DNA of 29,235 bases. Source: CAZHBD01 sp964530555 (GTDB lineage Bacteria > Patescibacteriota > Saccharimonadia > Saccharimonadales > AWTP1-31). Positions within the stretch are counted from its first letter, which is position 1; every line of letters starts with the position of its first letter. Below the pieces are notes generated by a model. That model had not been told where the DNA came from. It did no database searches and saw only the letters and a list, made by a program, of their open reading frames with translations. The stretch is from the NCBI GenBank assembly GCA_964530555.1, contig CAZHBD010000005.1:1-29235 (forward strand), read 5' to 3'. Both the position numbers and the translations under genes were made by a program. Shown in pieces: positions 23,228 to 29,235 of this stretch.

Positions 23228-24109
23228 GTGAACTTTCTGGCTGATATAGACATTTCCAACCGAACAATTCTGTTTCACTACCCTGGTTCCTGGATGCGCC
23301 TGCACGGCATTAATATCCTGATTATCATTGTTGGAGCGTGGATTTTACGCCGTGCTGGCCGTGCCATTGCCAGCCGCATATTGAAACGCATTGTTCGCAG
23401 TCATCACTTCAGTACCGAATCAGATCGCAAGAAACGCCTACAGACTTTAGTAAGCCTGGCTGACGCAATTATCCAAATAGGTATTTGGGGCATTGCAGCC
23501 ATCATGATTGTTGACGAGCTGGGTATCAATACTGGGCCACTCATTGCCAGTGCTGGGGTGGTAGGAATTGCCCTCGGTATTGGGGCTCAGTCACTCATCA
23601 AGGACTTTGTAAACGGCATGTTCATCATTGCCGAGAATCAATACCGTGTAGGTGATGTCGTGGAGCTCAATCAGGAAGTTAGTGGCACCGTTCAGGCTAT
23701 AACCGTCCGGACTACTATTCTACGAGATATGAACGGCAATGTTCATCACGTTCCAAACGGCACCATTACGCTGGCTACCAATAAGACCTTTGGCTTGGGA
23801 CGAATTAACGAAGATATCACTGTTGATGCTGATACTGATCTAGCTAAGCTGGAGCGAATTATCAACAAAGCTGGCGAAAGCCTGGCGGCTGACGAGGAGC
23901 TTGGGGCTAAGATCCGCAAAACACCACGATTCGAACAGATTAACGGCTTTAACGAGCGGGGCATGGGCATTAAAATATTCGGTGAAACAACCCCTGGAGC
24001 CCAGTGGAAAATTCGCTCCCGTCTCTTCGCCCAACTAGCCGAAGACTTCCAAAAGAACAATATTGAGGTGGTCTACATGCCCGGCATGATTCCACCCAAA
24101 AAGAAATAG
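23228..24109 (+). CDS. mscS: Small-conductance mechanosensitive channel (MscS family)
   Basis: 293 aa from the GTG at 23228, which lies 6 nt after a TATACT box; the open frame continues back to 23075, inside tsaC on the other strand, and is rejected. Three transmembrane segments at about residues 26-43, 75-95 and 98-118 end in the pore helix GVVGIALGIGAQSLIKDFVNG. The cytoplasmic beta domain follows, with NQYRVGDVVELNQEVSGTV, RTTILRDMNGNVHHVPNG and VYMPGMIPP. These motifs define MscS. The channel opens under membrane tension to release solutes on osmotic downshock. Its stop abuts the convergent idi stop (TAGCTA). Confidence 0.93.
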   Translation: MNFLADIDISNRTILFHYPGSWMRLHGINILIIIVGAWILRRAGRAIASRILKRIVRSHHFSTESDRKKRLQTLVSLADAIIQIGIWGIAAIMIVDELGINTGPLIASAGVVGIALGIGAQSLIKDFVNGMFIIAENQYRVGDVVELNQEVSGTVQAITVRTTILRDMNGNVHHVPNGTITLATNKTFGLGRINEDITVDADTDLAKLERIINKAGESLAADEELGAKIRKTPRFEQINGFNERGMGIKIFGETTPGAQWKIRSRLFAQLAEDFQKNNIEVVYMPGMIPPKKK

Positions 24110-24664
24110 CTAAAGCATTGCCTTAACTTGTGGCTTATCTTGGAGGCTTTTTAATTGATCCTTACACCAGTACGACCAGTCCTCACTATTTTTGCCTAAC
24201 GCTTCTTGAACAAACTCCGCCCAGCTCATCCATCGATAAGCTTCAACCTCCTCCGGATTAGGCTGGACATCAGTGGCCGCCCGAGCCACGTAGACCGGAC
24301 AAAATTCATTTTCGATAATACCGTTATAGGGCGGTGTCTTATAGCTATAGTTGGGCAATACTACGACGATGTCTTTGAGCTTCATACCAAGTTCATAAGC
24401 CGCTCTCCGGACTACTGCTGCGGGCAGCTCTTCTCCTGGCGAAGGGTGTCCGCAGACACTATTCGTCCAAACTCCTGGCCAAACTTTTTTGCCGTGAGCC
24501 CGTTGAGTAACCAGTAATCGACCCTGGTCATCGAATATATAACAGGAAAAGGCTAAGTGACGCTTTGTATGGGCAGTGTGGGCATCAAGTTTTTTGGCAG
24601 TCTCGCCGGTTGGGCTGCCGGTTTGATCAACATAGACAATGAGATCCTGATTGGCATCAGCCAC
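24110..24664 (-). CDS. idi: Isopentenyl-diphosphate delta-isomerase, type I
   Basis: 184 aa from a GTG at 24664, 8 nt after GGAG and overlapping the ispH stop by 8 nt. The TTG at 24685 has no ribosome-binding site. Motifs: KRHLAFSCYIFDDQGRLLVT, WPGVWTNSVCGHP with the catalytic Cys, the Nudix-like helix GEELPAAVVRRAAYELG, and IIENEFCPVY with the catalytic Glu. It interconverts IPP and DMAPP in a divalent-metal-dependent way. Coupling to ispH places it in isoprenoid synthesis, needed for undecaprenyl carriers of cell-wall precursors. Confidence 0.93.
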   Translation of the reverse strand: MADANQDLIVYVDQTGSPTGETAKKLDAHTAHTKRHLAFSCYIFDDQGRLLVTQRAHGKKVWPGVWTNSVCGHPSPGEELPAAVVRRAAYELGMKLKDIVVVLPNYSYKTPPYNGIIENEFCPVYVARAATDVQPNPEEVEAYRWMSWAEFVQEALGKNSEDWSYWCKDQLKSLQDKPQVKAML

Positions 24665-25718
24665 GCTGCTGTCTCCGTTCAGCAAGCGCTCGAATTTTTG
24701 CCGTCATACTTTCGGGTTGAGCATCAGCCAGTCTGAAAGGTCGCCTTTCCATCTGGGGATTGCCCTTTAAGCCAAGCGTTTTAGCTACCGCAAACGTTAC
24801 GAAATCAGGCGTGGAAGCACTAGCCGTTATCCCTATGGTAGCTTCTTTGTCGGCATGAAGACATGCTTCATCAGCTTTAGCTACCGCATGCACAGTTGTG
24901 TCAGTGCCTGCCTCAGCAATAAGTCGGTGAGCCAAGTCCACATACCCTCGGCCGTTCTTTGAGGTAGGATCAGTTACAACAACGATTTTCTTAGGTTTGA
25001 TTTGCACTAACTGCTCAACACCGGCCTGGCGATCTTGGACCGCGCGACAGACATCACCTTTGGCAGAGACGTTTACTTCGGCGTTGGGGTTTTCAGAAGT
25101 AATGTGCTCTTTAAGTTGGTCAACGTATTCGTAGGCCCGATCGGCATGGAGCGTCGTTTGGGTAACAATACGGAATTTATTCGTTGCCGGGAGTTCCGGC
25201 TGCTCACCAATGCTCAACAGGCTATGCTCAACAGGCTTAGGTTGCAGTCGGCCATCAGTAAGCTCATACTCCAGATGACCCATCATACCCAAGACCTCAT
25301 CGTGAGGCACTTTGGGTGGTTCTGGCTTCTGACAAACGTAAAGGACATGCTCTCCGGCTACTCGAGCTCGAGCGGCCGCTCTATGTGTATGAATGACCAG
25401 AGGACAAGCTGCGTCGAAAACTGCGGCCTCTTTTTGATTAAGCGCGTGAGTAACCTCGGGACCAACACCGTGAGCGCTGGTAACAACCACACTCTGCGGT
25501 GGAATCTCATCCAGATCATCCACAAATTCAACTCCGTTGGCAGCATGCAGGCTTATTAGATCATCGTTATGAGCTATGCCGTGGTATCCATAGACCGTAT
25601 CTATGTCGTAAGCATGAGCCGTTTCAGCGACATTCCAAAGAAGCTGGTCGGCCGCCATAACGCCTTCACATAAGCCAAAATGATCAGGGAAAACTACCCG
25701 TTCAGCATCAACAGACAT
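24657..25718 (-). CDS. ispH: 4-hydroxy-3-methylbut-2-enyl diphosphate reductase (IspH/LytB)
   Basis: 353 aa. The three Fe-S cysteines are Cys17 (FGLCEGV), Cys105 (FDAACPLV) and Cys224 (GDVCRAVQDRQ). Substrate-binding motifs follow the family: HN at 50-51, SAHGV (His83), VPHDE (His139/Glu141) and TQTT. IspH reduces HMBPP to IPP and DMAPP, the last step of the MEP pathway. The protein is divergent: ATCP is AACP, and the usual SSNS region is shortened to TSKNGRG. The start is MSVDAERVVF, with a weak -10-like TAAAGT 6 nt upstream and no ribosome-binding site. No other MEP genes are in the window. Confidence 0.9.
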   Translation of the reverse strand: MSVDAERVVFPDHFGLCEGVMAADQLLWNVAETAHAYDIDTVYGYHGIAHNDDLISLHAANGVEFVDDLDEIPPQSVVVTSAHGVGPEVTHALNQKEAAVFDAACPLVIHTHRAAARARVAGEHVLYVCQKPEPPKVPHDEVLGMMGHLEYELTDGRLQPKPVEHSLLSIGEQPELPATNKFRIVTQTTLHADRAYEYVDQLKEHITSENPNAEVNVSAKGDVCRAVQDRQAGVEQLVQIKPKKIVVVTDPTSKNGRGYVDLAHRLIAEAGTDTTVHAVAKADEACLHADKEATIGITASASTPDFVTFAVAKTLGLKGNPQMERRPFRLADAQPESMTAKIRALAERRQQRG

Positions 25719-25752
25719 GCACCCACTTTACCACAGTTTTACAGCTAGATCT

Positions 25753-26433
25753 TTATAGACCTAGCGTGGTGTCTGACAGATCGTTCGAGGTGTAGTCGTT
25801 AGTGTCGTCGACTTTCTTGAGCGATGCATCAATATCGCTGTTTGCTTTGTCGATGTCGCCGCCACTCGCTGATCCAGAAGTCGCATTGTTAGCCTTAGAT
25901 TCCTGGGTCGTCGGAGTTGAAACCGGGGTAGTCTTTTTGCTGTTCTGCCAATAAGCATAGCCAGCACCGCCAATCAAGCAGAGGGCAACCAGCACCGCAG
26001 CCAACAACGCACCACCACGGCGGCGTTTCTTGGGCTGACCAGTTGGATAAGATTCCTTATGATGCGATGCGTCAGCAGTAGTCGGAGGTGGCGCAATGCC
26101 TAAATCATTGGCATCTTCTTCAGATAGACTGCTCAGATCCAAACCGGCGCCAGTTTGTGGCGGCTCTGAAGTACCACCTGCATCTGGTGTTGGTGATTCT
26201 GTGGGACCGCCATCACTGAAAACCGGCTTCGTAGCTGCTTCGGCTGGATCGACTGGCTCAGCAGACGAAATAGCAATTGGCCGAGGTGCAGCAGCTGGAG
26301 CTACTCCAGGGGTTGTCGATCGAGTTGGAGGCACAATGTCGTGCCCAGGCGTCCGTGATGGCCCTGGCACCTGGCCAGGTTGAGGAGCAGCTGACGCTGT
26401 ACCAGGAGTTTTAGGTCGAGTAATATCATCCAT
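25753..26433 (-). CDS. Single-pass membrane protein with proline-rich N-terminus
   Basis: 226 aa. A Pro/Ala/Thr-rich, low-complexity N-terminus (1-130) is followed by a basic stop (QPKKRRRGG) and one transmembrane helix (about 142-161). A Ser/Thr/Asp-rich outer tail of ~60 residues, with SDIDASLKKVDD, completes it. Topology by the positive-inside rule places the proline-rich part in the cytoplasm. I recognise no family. The start overlaps the previous stop as TAATG, and GGAGG lies 9 nt upstream, so it is translated together with the secreted coiled-coil protein. Confidence 0.78.
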   Translation of the reverse strand: MDDITRPKTPGTASAAPQPGQVPGPSRTPGHDIVPPTRSTTPGVAPAAAPRPIAISSAEPVDPAEAATKPVFSDGGPTESPTPDAGGTSEPPQTGAGLDLSSLSEEDANDLGIAPPPTTADASHHKESYPTGQPKKRRRGGALLAAVLVALCLIGGAGYAYWQNSKKTTPVSTPTTQESKANNATSGSASGGDIDKANSDIDASLKKVDDTNDYTSNDLSDTTLGL

Positions 26434-27179
26434 TACTGGTCTCCTCCCTCACTGGCGTCAGTGGTTTTGTCATCTTTATCCTTAGTTAAAGTAGTCTTTA
26501 GGTCAGCCAGTGTCACCTTGATAGGATCCTTTACATAAGCTCGAATAGCGGCCGCATCGGCGGCTACCGTGGCTCGCGCCGAACGAGCCGTTTCTAGAGC
26601 CGCTTTAAAACCAGTAGGATCTGCCTGGCAACCGAGGCTCTGGAGATCATCAAGTGCAACTTTATACTTGGCTAGGTCCGTCTTAAAAGTAGTGACCTTA
26701 CTGGCTAACTCAGTTTTTTCTTCCTCAAGCTTGGTTGTATCAACCTTAGCCGCTTTCAGCTTTGCAATCAGTGTATCCAAACGAGCAGTCAAGCTGTCGT
26801 AGGCTTCTAGCCGCGCTGTTCGTCGACTATCTATTGTCGTTCCCAGAGCCTTAACTTTAGTTTGTCCAGCCACACACTTCAGCTTGAAACGAGCTGTTTC
26901 GGCAGCAGTCAGTTTTACTTTTTGAGCGGTAATCTGAGATTTTATACGATCAGCCTGTGTCTGTTTACCCTTCTCGGCTTCAAAAAGCTTTTCGAAGGAG
27001 TCGGAGCCTTTTGAGCCCTCTGCTTTACTGCTAGCATTCGAGGCGTCAGTCGATTCGGCCAATACGCGCCCAATTCGTTTTAAAACAGGGGCACTATCGC
27101 TTTCTGCAAACGCAGCCACTGGAGTTGCCAGGATGGTGATGGCCATCATGCCAGCAACGAGTAATCGGAGTTTTTTCAT
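26433..27179 (-). CDS. Secreted coiled-coil protein, unknown function
   Basis: 248 aa from the ATG at 27179, which has AGGTGG 10 nt upstream; an extension to 27224 is rejected. The signal peptide ends at about residue 25 (VAAFA|ES). The mature protein is largely helical with heptad-like Leu/Ala spacing (about 50-230): LTARLDTLIAKLKAAKV, DTTKLEEEKTELASKV. It has two cysteines (KLKCVAG, LGCQADP) about 90 residues apart that could form a disulfide. The C-terminus is Asp/Lys-rich. It is co-transcribed with the downstream membrane protein, with which it may pair. Repeat array C lies in its promoter region. Confidence 0.78.
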   Translation of the reverse strand: MKKLRLLVAGMMAITILATPVAAFAESDSAPVLKRIGRVLAESTDASNASSKAEGSKGSDSFEKLFEAEKGKQTQADRIKSQITAQKVKLTAAETARFKLKCVAGQTKVKALGTTIDSRRTARLEAYDSLTARLDTLIAKLKAAKVDTTKLEEEKTELASKVTTFKTDLAKYKVALDDLQSLGCQADPTGFKAALETARSARATVAADAAAIRAYVKDPIKVTLADLKTTLTKDKDDKTTDASEGGDQ

Positions 27180-27208
27180 AAATATATACCACCTTTTCCT
27201 ATGGCTCC

Positions 27209-27214
27209 ATATTA
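27209..27214 (-). promoter_or_regulatory. -10 box (TAATAT) of the coiled-coil protein operon
   Basis: TAATAT on the minus strand about 30 nt before the ATG, with array C starting 14 nt behind it. The array covers the position of the -35 box, as in array A. Confidence 0.4.
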
Positions 27215-27228
27215 CCACAAGCATAGAG

Positions 27229-27266
27229 GGTGAAAAAGGCGAAACAGGTGAAAAGGGTGAAAACGG
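27229..27266 (-). repeat. 9-nt repeat array C (GGTGAAAAG type)
   Basis: Exact 9-nt period on the plus strand: GGTGAAAAA, GGCGAAACA, GGTGAAAAG, GGTGAAAAC, GG. Oriented as TTTTCACC toward the 27179 gene. It is followed away from the gene (27265-27296) by three GGTCCTT-type units and CTGCTGCAG. Confidence 0.88.
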
Positions 27267-27336
27267 TCCTTGGTCCTTGGTCCTTGGCTGCTGCAGGCCT
27301 CCGGCCGCGTTCGCTCCCCGTTCCCCGTGGCCTGTT
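27265..27336 (-). repeat. Composite module upstream of array C
   Basis: Read toward the 27179 gene, the order is an ACAACAGGCCACGGGGAA block, then CTGCAG, then three AAGGACC-type 7-nt units, then array C. The same blocks in the same order lie at 28289-28353 in front of array D. Confidence 0.7.
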
Positions 27337-27346
27337 GTCTACCGAA

Positions 27347-27375
27347 CGTCATCCTGGACTCGTTTCAGGATGACG
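27347..27375. repeat. CGTCATCCTG hairpin element, copy 2
   Basis: CGTCATCCTG (27347-27356) and CAGGATGACG (27366-27375), a perfect 10-bp stem extendable inward, 11 nt after the mutY stop. It has the same stem core as 16716-16746. It may end mutY transcription, though no T-run follows on the minus strand. Confidence 0.75.
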
Positions 27376-27386
27376 GGGAGCCTAGC

Positions 27387-28208
27387 TTAAGCCAGACTCA
27401 AAATCTGCCCCTGACGCCAAACAAGCCCTTCTTGGACCAAATCCTTCAGGATGTCATCAAAACGATCGTCACCGATAACCGCCTGTAGTCGCTCCTGGGG
27501 CAGTTCACTTTTGGTTAATTCGCGGAGGATCTGGCCGCGGATTTGGCGCTTGGACCCTTGGAATTTGGACTGTTTGGTGTAGTGCTTGCTTTGGCGGATA
27601 TTGTTCCCTCTTGTAGCTTTGAGATGGGTACCATAGTCCATAAGCGCCCAGTAAAAAGTTCGGGGATCTTGCCCTGCCAGACTGGCCTCAATCAGGGGTC
27701 GCAGCTCCTTATCATCCACGTTTTTGGTCCGATCGGACCAAAAACGTGTAAAAAAGACGGTGCGGATGTTAGTTTCAATGAAAATAGCAGGCTGGTTGAA
27801 GGCGTAGGCACAAATCGCCCCAGCAGTATTCAGGCCAACCCCTGGTAATTTAACGAGTTCTTGCTGATTCGACGGAAAAACACCATGCCATTGACTAACC
27901 ACCATTTGAGCCGCCTGCCAGAGGAATTTGGCCCGCCGGTTATAGCCGAGCCCGCTCCAGAGACGGAGCACATCTCCCAACGAAGCTTCAGCCAGGTCCC
28001 GAACCGTCGGAAATACCTCTAAAAACTGTTCGTATTTGGGAATAACCCTATTCACCTGAGTTTGCTGCAACATCAGTTCACTAACTAAGATTTTATAGGG
28101 GTCAAATGACCCATCAGTCTCTGGTCTGCGCCAAGGTAAATCCCGCCCATGCTGGCGGTAGTAGGTGTTGACTGCCTTTTGCAGCTCAGCGATAGCAGTC
28201 TGCTTCAT
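27387..28208 (-). CDS. mutY: MutY-like adenine DNA glycosylase lacking the Fe-S cluster
   Basis: 273 aa. HhH-GPD glycosylase: ILVSELMLQQTQVNRVIP (Glu44, the catalytic acid of MutY), WSGLGYNRRA, the helix-hairpin-helix LPGVGLNTAGAICAYAF (121-137), and FIETNIR, where Glu145 stands in place of the usual catalytic Asp. The four cysteines of the C-terminal [4Fe-4S] loop are absent, and so is the Nudix-like 8-oxoG recognition domain; the protein ends at a short HTH-like tail. MutY removes adenine opposite 8-oxoguanine. A TATCAT box ends 6 nt before the ATG (leaderless). A perfect 32-bp palindrome lies within codons ~154-164. Confidence 0.85.
   Translation of the reverse strand: MKQTAIAELQKAVNTYYRQHGRDLPWRRPETDGSFDPYKILVSELMLQQTQVNRVIPKYEQFLEVFPTVRDLAEASLGDVLRLWSGLGYNRRAKFLWQAAQMVVSQWHGVFPSNQQELVKLPGVGLNTAGAICAYAFNQPAIFIETNIRTVFFTRFWSDRTKNVDDKELRPLIEASLAGQDPRTFYWALMDYGTHLKATRGNNIRQSKHYTKQSKFQGSKRQIRGQILRELTKSELPQERLQAVIGDDRFDDILKDLVQEGLVWRQGQILSLA
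27717..27748. promoter_or_regulatory. 32-bp perfect palindrome inside mutY (site 3)
   Basis: All 16 base pairs match, from CACG at 27717 to CGTG at 27748, centred on GGTCCGATCGGACC. It shares the GTCCGATCGGAC core with sites 1 and 2 and encodes RFWSDRTKNV of MutY without disturbing the frame. Confidence 0.8.
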
Positions 28209-28288
28209 ACACCTATGATAGCAAGATCTTTATCTGCCACCCGTTCCCCGACATCCGTCGTCCGAGTGACCCTGACGGATCACGGATA

Positions 28289-28353
28289 ACAAGCCACGGG
28301 GAATGAATGGCAGGATGGAGATCTGCAGCGGCCAAGGACTAAGGACTAGGGAC
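28289..28353 (+). repeat. Composite module upstream of array D
   Basis: Plus-strand blocks: ATAACAAGCCACGGGGAA, then CTGCAGCGGCCAAGGAC, AAGGACT, AGGGACC. It mirrors the module at 27265-27336, so mutY is flanked by two outward-facing copies. Confidence 0.7.
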
Positions 28354-28354
28354 C

Positions 28355-28388
28355 TCTCTCACCTTTTCACTTTTTCTCTTTTTCACCC
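28355..28388 (+). repeat. 9-nt repeat array D (TTTTCACC type)
   Basis: Degenerate units CTCTCTCAC, CTTTTCAC, TTTTTCTC, TTTTTCACC, ending 10 nt before the -35 of the 28457 gene. Same orientation toward its gene as arrays A-C. Confidence 0.75.
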
Positions 28389-28398
28389 CTCCTGGGTA

Positions 28399-28427
28399 TT
28401 GACTTTTTCATTGTTATATGATAATAT
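28399..28427 (+). promoter_or_regulatory. Promoter of the DUF922 gene
   Basis: TTGACT (28399-28404), 17 nt, TAATAT (28422-28427). A leader of ~23 nt carries GTGGAG before the ATG at 28457. Confidence 0.7.
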
Positions 28428-28456
28428 TGTCAAACTCGCAAGAGTGTGGAGAAAAT

Positions 28457-29235
28457 ATGCGTTTTCAACGAATTTTACCCCTGTTATGTGCCGTGACCAT
28501 ATTGCTCGTTACGTCGGGTGTATGGGCTACTAATATGATGGTTAGCCGAGCTGAACAGACCCCTGTTACACCAGCGCCGGTAACCTCCACACAGCCTCAA
28601 ACGGCGGCCGCTGCAGTCGCTGCCTCTCAGCAGACAACTGGAAAGCCTGCTTCGGGTGTTGCAGTAGCTAAAGCCGCTGCAGCTCCGAACTGCCAACTCG
28701 GGATCAATGCAAAGCCGGCAGCAGTCAGTCTTGCTGCCAGCCAAGCTGGTTTGATCCGCACCCCCAAAACAGTAGGTAATTACACCATCTACGGTGATAC
28801 GGTAGCTCAGATCAGTAACCAGATGTACAATTGTTCGCCAGTAGTTATTGGCGGCAGCCACTTCGCAGCCAGTACCGATTATGTGATGAGCTGGAACTTC
28901 AACATCAGGGGTGACGGCAATAACACCTGTACCCTGACCGATGTACGCGTCGGCCTAGCCGTCAGCCAGACCTACCCAGCTTGGCAAGCCACTGGTGGCG
29001 CCAATGCTACTACTAAAGCCAGTTGGCAACGATTTATTACCAACCTGACTACTCACGAAGATGGCCACGCTCAACTGGATGCCGACTATGCGCAAACGCT
29101 TTTGAACACGCTCAAAAGCCTACCTCCTACCAGTTGTGCCACCATATCTAGCGTAGCCAACAGCAAAGCTCAATCAGTTATTGCCGCCCTGGATCACGCT
29201 AACGAAGCCTATGATGATCAAACTGGCCACGGCAA
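28457..29235 (+). CDS. Secreted DUF922-type Zn metalloprotease (partial, runs off the window)
   Basis: At least 259 codons, open to the window end with no stop. The start at 28457 has GGAG 5 nt upstream. A signal peptide or anchor covers about residues 5-25, then a Pro/Ala/Thr/Gln-rich linker (34-75). The DUF922 domain follows: NYTIYGDTVAQISNQM, VMSWNFNIRGD and TLTDVRVGLAVSQTYPAW. The zinc motif HEDGH (HExxH, about residue 200) is followed by a distal YDDQTGHG expected at the domain end. DUF922 proteins are predicted secreted zinc-dependent proteases. Repeat array D is directly upstream. Confidence 0.85.
   Translation, partial: MRFQRILPLLCAVTILLVTSGVWATNMMVSRAEQTPVTPAPVTSTQPQTAAAAVAASQQTTGKPASGVAVAKAAAAPNCQLGINAKPAAVSLAASQAGLIRTPKTVGNYTIYGDTVAQISNQMYNCSPVVIGGSHFAASTDYVMSWNFNIRGDGNNTCTLTDVRVGLAVSQTYPAWQATGGANATTKASWQRFITNLTTHEDGHAQLDADYAQTLLNTLKSLPPTSCATISSVANSKAQSVIAALDHANEAYDDQTGHG

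Noticed and set aside
27216..27290. A collagen-like GEK/GET repeat peptide read from array C on the plus strand
   Set aside because: It arises only because the 9-nt period is a multiple of three. There is no start with a ribosome-binding site, and arrays A, B and D do not keep such a frame.
27229..28388. Insertion sequence carrying mutY between inverted repeats
   Set aside because: No transposase, no short target duplication, and the inverted modules face outward toward promoters of other genes.
28484..28861. 125-codon minus-strand frame at the right end
   Set aside because: It lies opposite the DUF922 gene, which has a promoter, ribosome-binding site, signal sequence and HExxH motif. The antisense frame has an unusual Cys/Arg/Ser composition.

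Overview
The window looks like part of a small, densely packed genome of a Patescibacteria/CPR organism, most likely Candidatus Saccharibacteria (TM7) or a close relative. This placement is inferred from gene content and was not tested by phylogeny. The signs are a 64-aa 'MAYKHTNSKG' protein of a type I associate with this group, a class F sortase with very large GLUG-repeat surface proteins, a MutY without an Fe-S cluster, a DUF922 metalloprotease, TGA used as a normal stop, 4-nt gene overlaps throughout, and many apparently leaderless genes.

Layout. 1-2.9 kb: a guanylate-kinase-like gene, a tRNA-Met(CAT), a small membrane protein, and DUF6496, DUF5666-like and DUF1801 genes. 2.9-12.9 kb (minus strand): a surface-display locus. 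A beta-helix protein with a classical LSKTG/transmembrane/RKK sorting tail is followed by three giant secreted GLUG proteins, each ending in APNTGL with no membrane segment, and then by a class F sortase. 13.0-17.6 kb: a purine phosphoribosyltransferase, a tRNA-dihydrouridine synthase, a two-gene ABC exporter and an unknown 268-aa protein behind a near-perfect promoter. 17.7-20.3 kb: the 64-aa protein under a promoter with a palindromic spacer, a membrane protein, a MurC-like ligase and a candidate small RNA. 20.3-23.2 kb: a PaaX/Cas2-like regulator divergent from a DNPH1/Rcl-like nucleotide hydrolase, a decayed chimera of two genes, then MazG-like, Nudix and TsaC genes. 23.2-25.7 kb: an MscS channel convergent with idi-ispH. 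25.7-29.2 kb: two envelope proteins, a cluster-less MutY and a secreted HExxH protease cut by the window end.

How it fits together. Two themes dominate. The first is the cell surface: the sortase locus, MurC, the anchored proteins and the secreted protease. The second is nucleotide hygiene: the DNPH1-like hydrolase, MazG, Nudix, MutY and HPRT. Each theme has an unexplained cis element. Four degenerate 9-nt repeat arrays, all in the same orientation toward the gene, lie directly upstream of four envelope-related genes. Long palindromes around GTCCGATCGGAC occur in the regulator/hydrolase promoter, at the regulator's 3' end and inside mutY. At least ten genes have a -10 box 6-8 nt before the start codon, implying leaderless mRNAs. 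No transposase, CRISPR array or prophage was seen. There is no gene-free stretch longer than about 300 bases; the larger gaps (16558-16810, 18661-18859, 20156-20374, 27180-27386, 28209-28456) hold the promoters, hairpins and repeats listed here.
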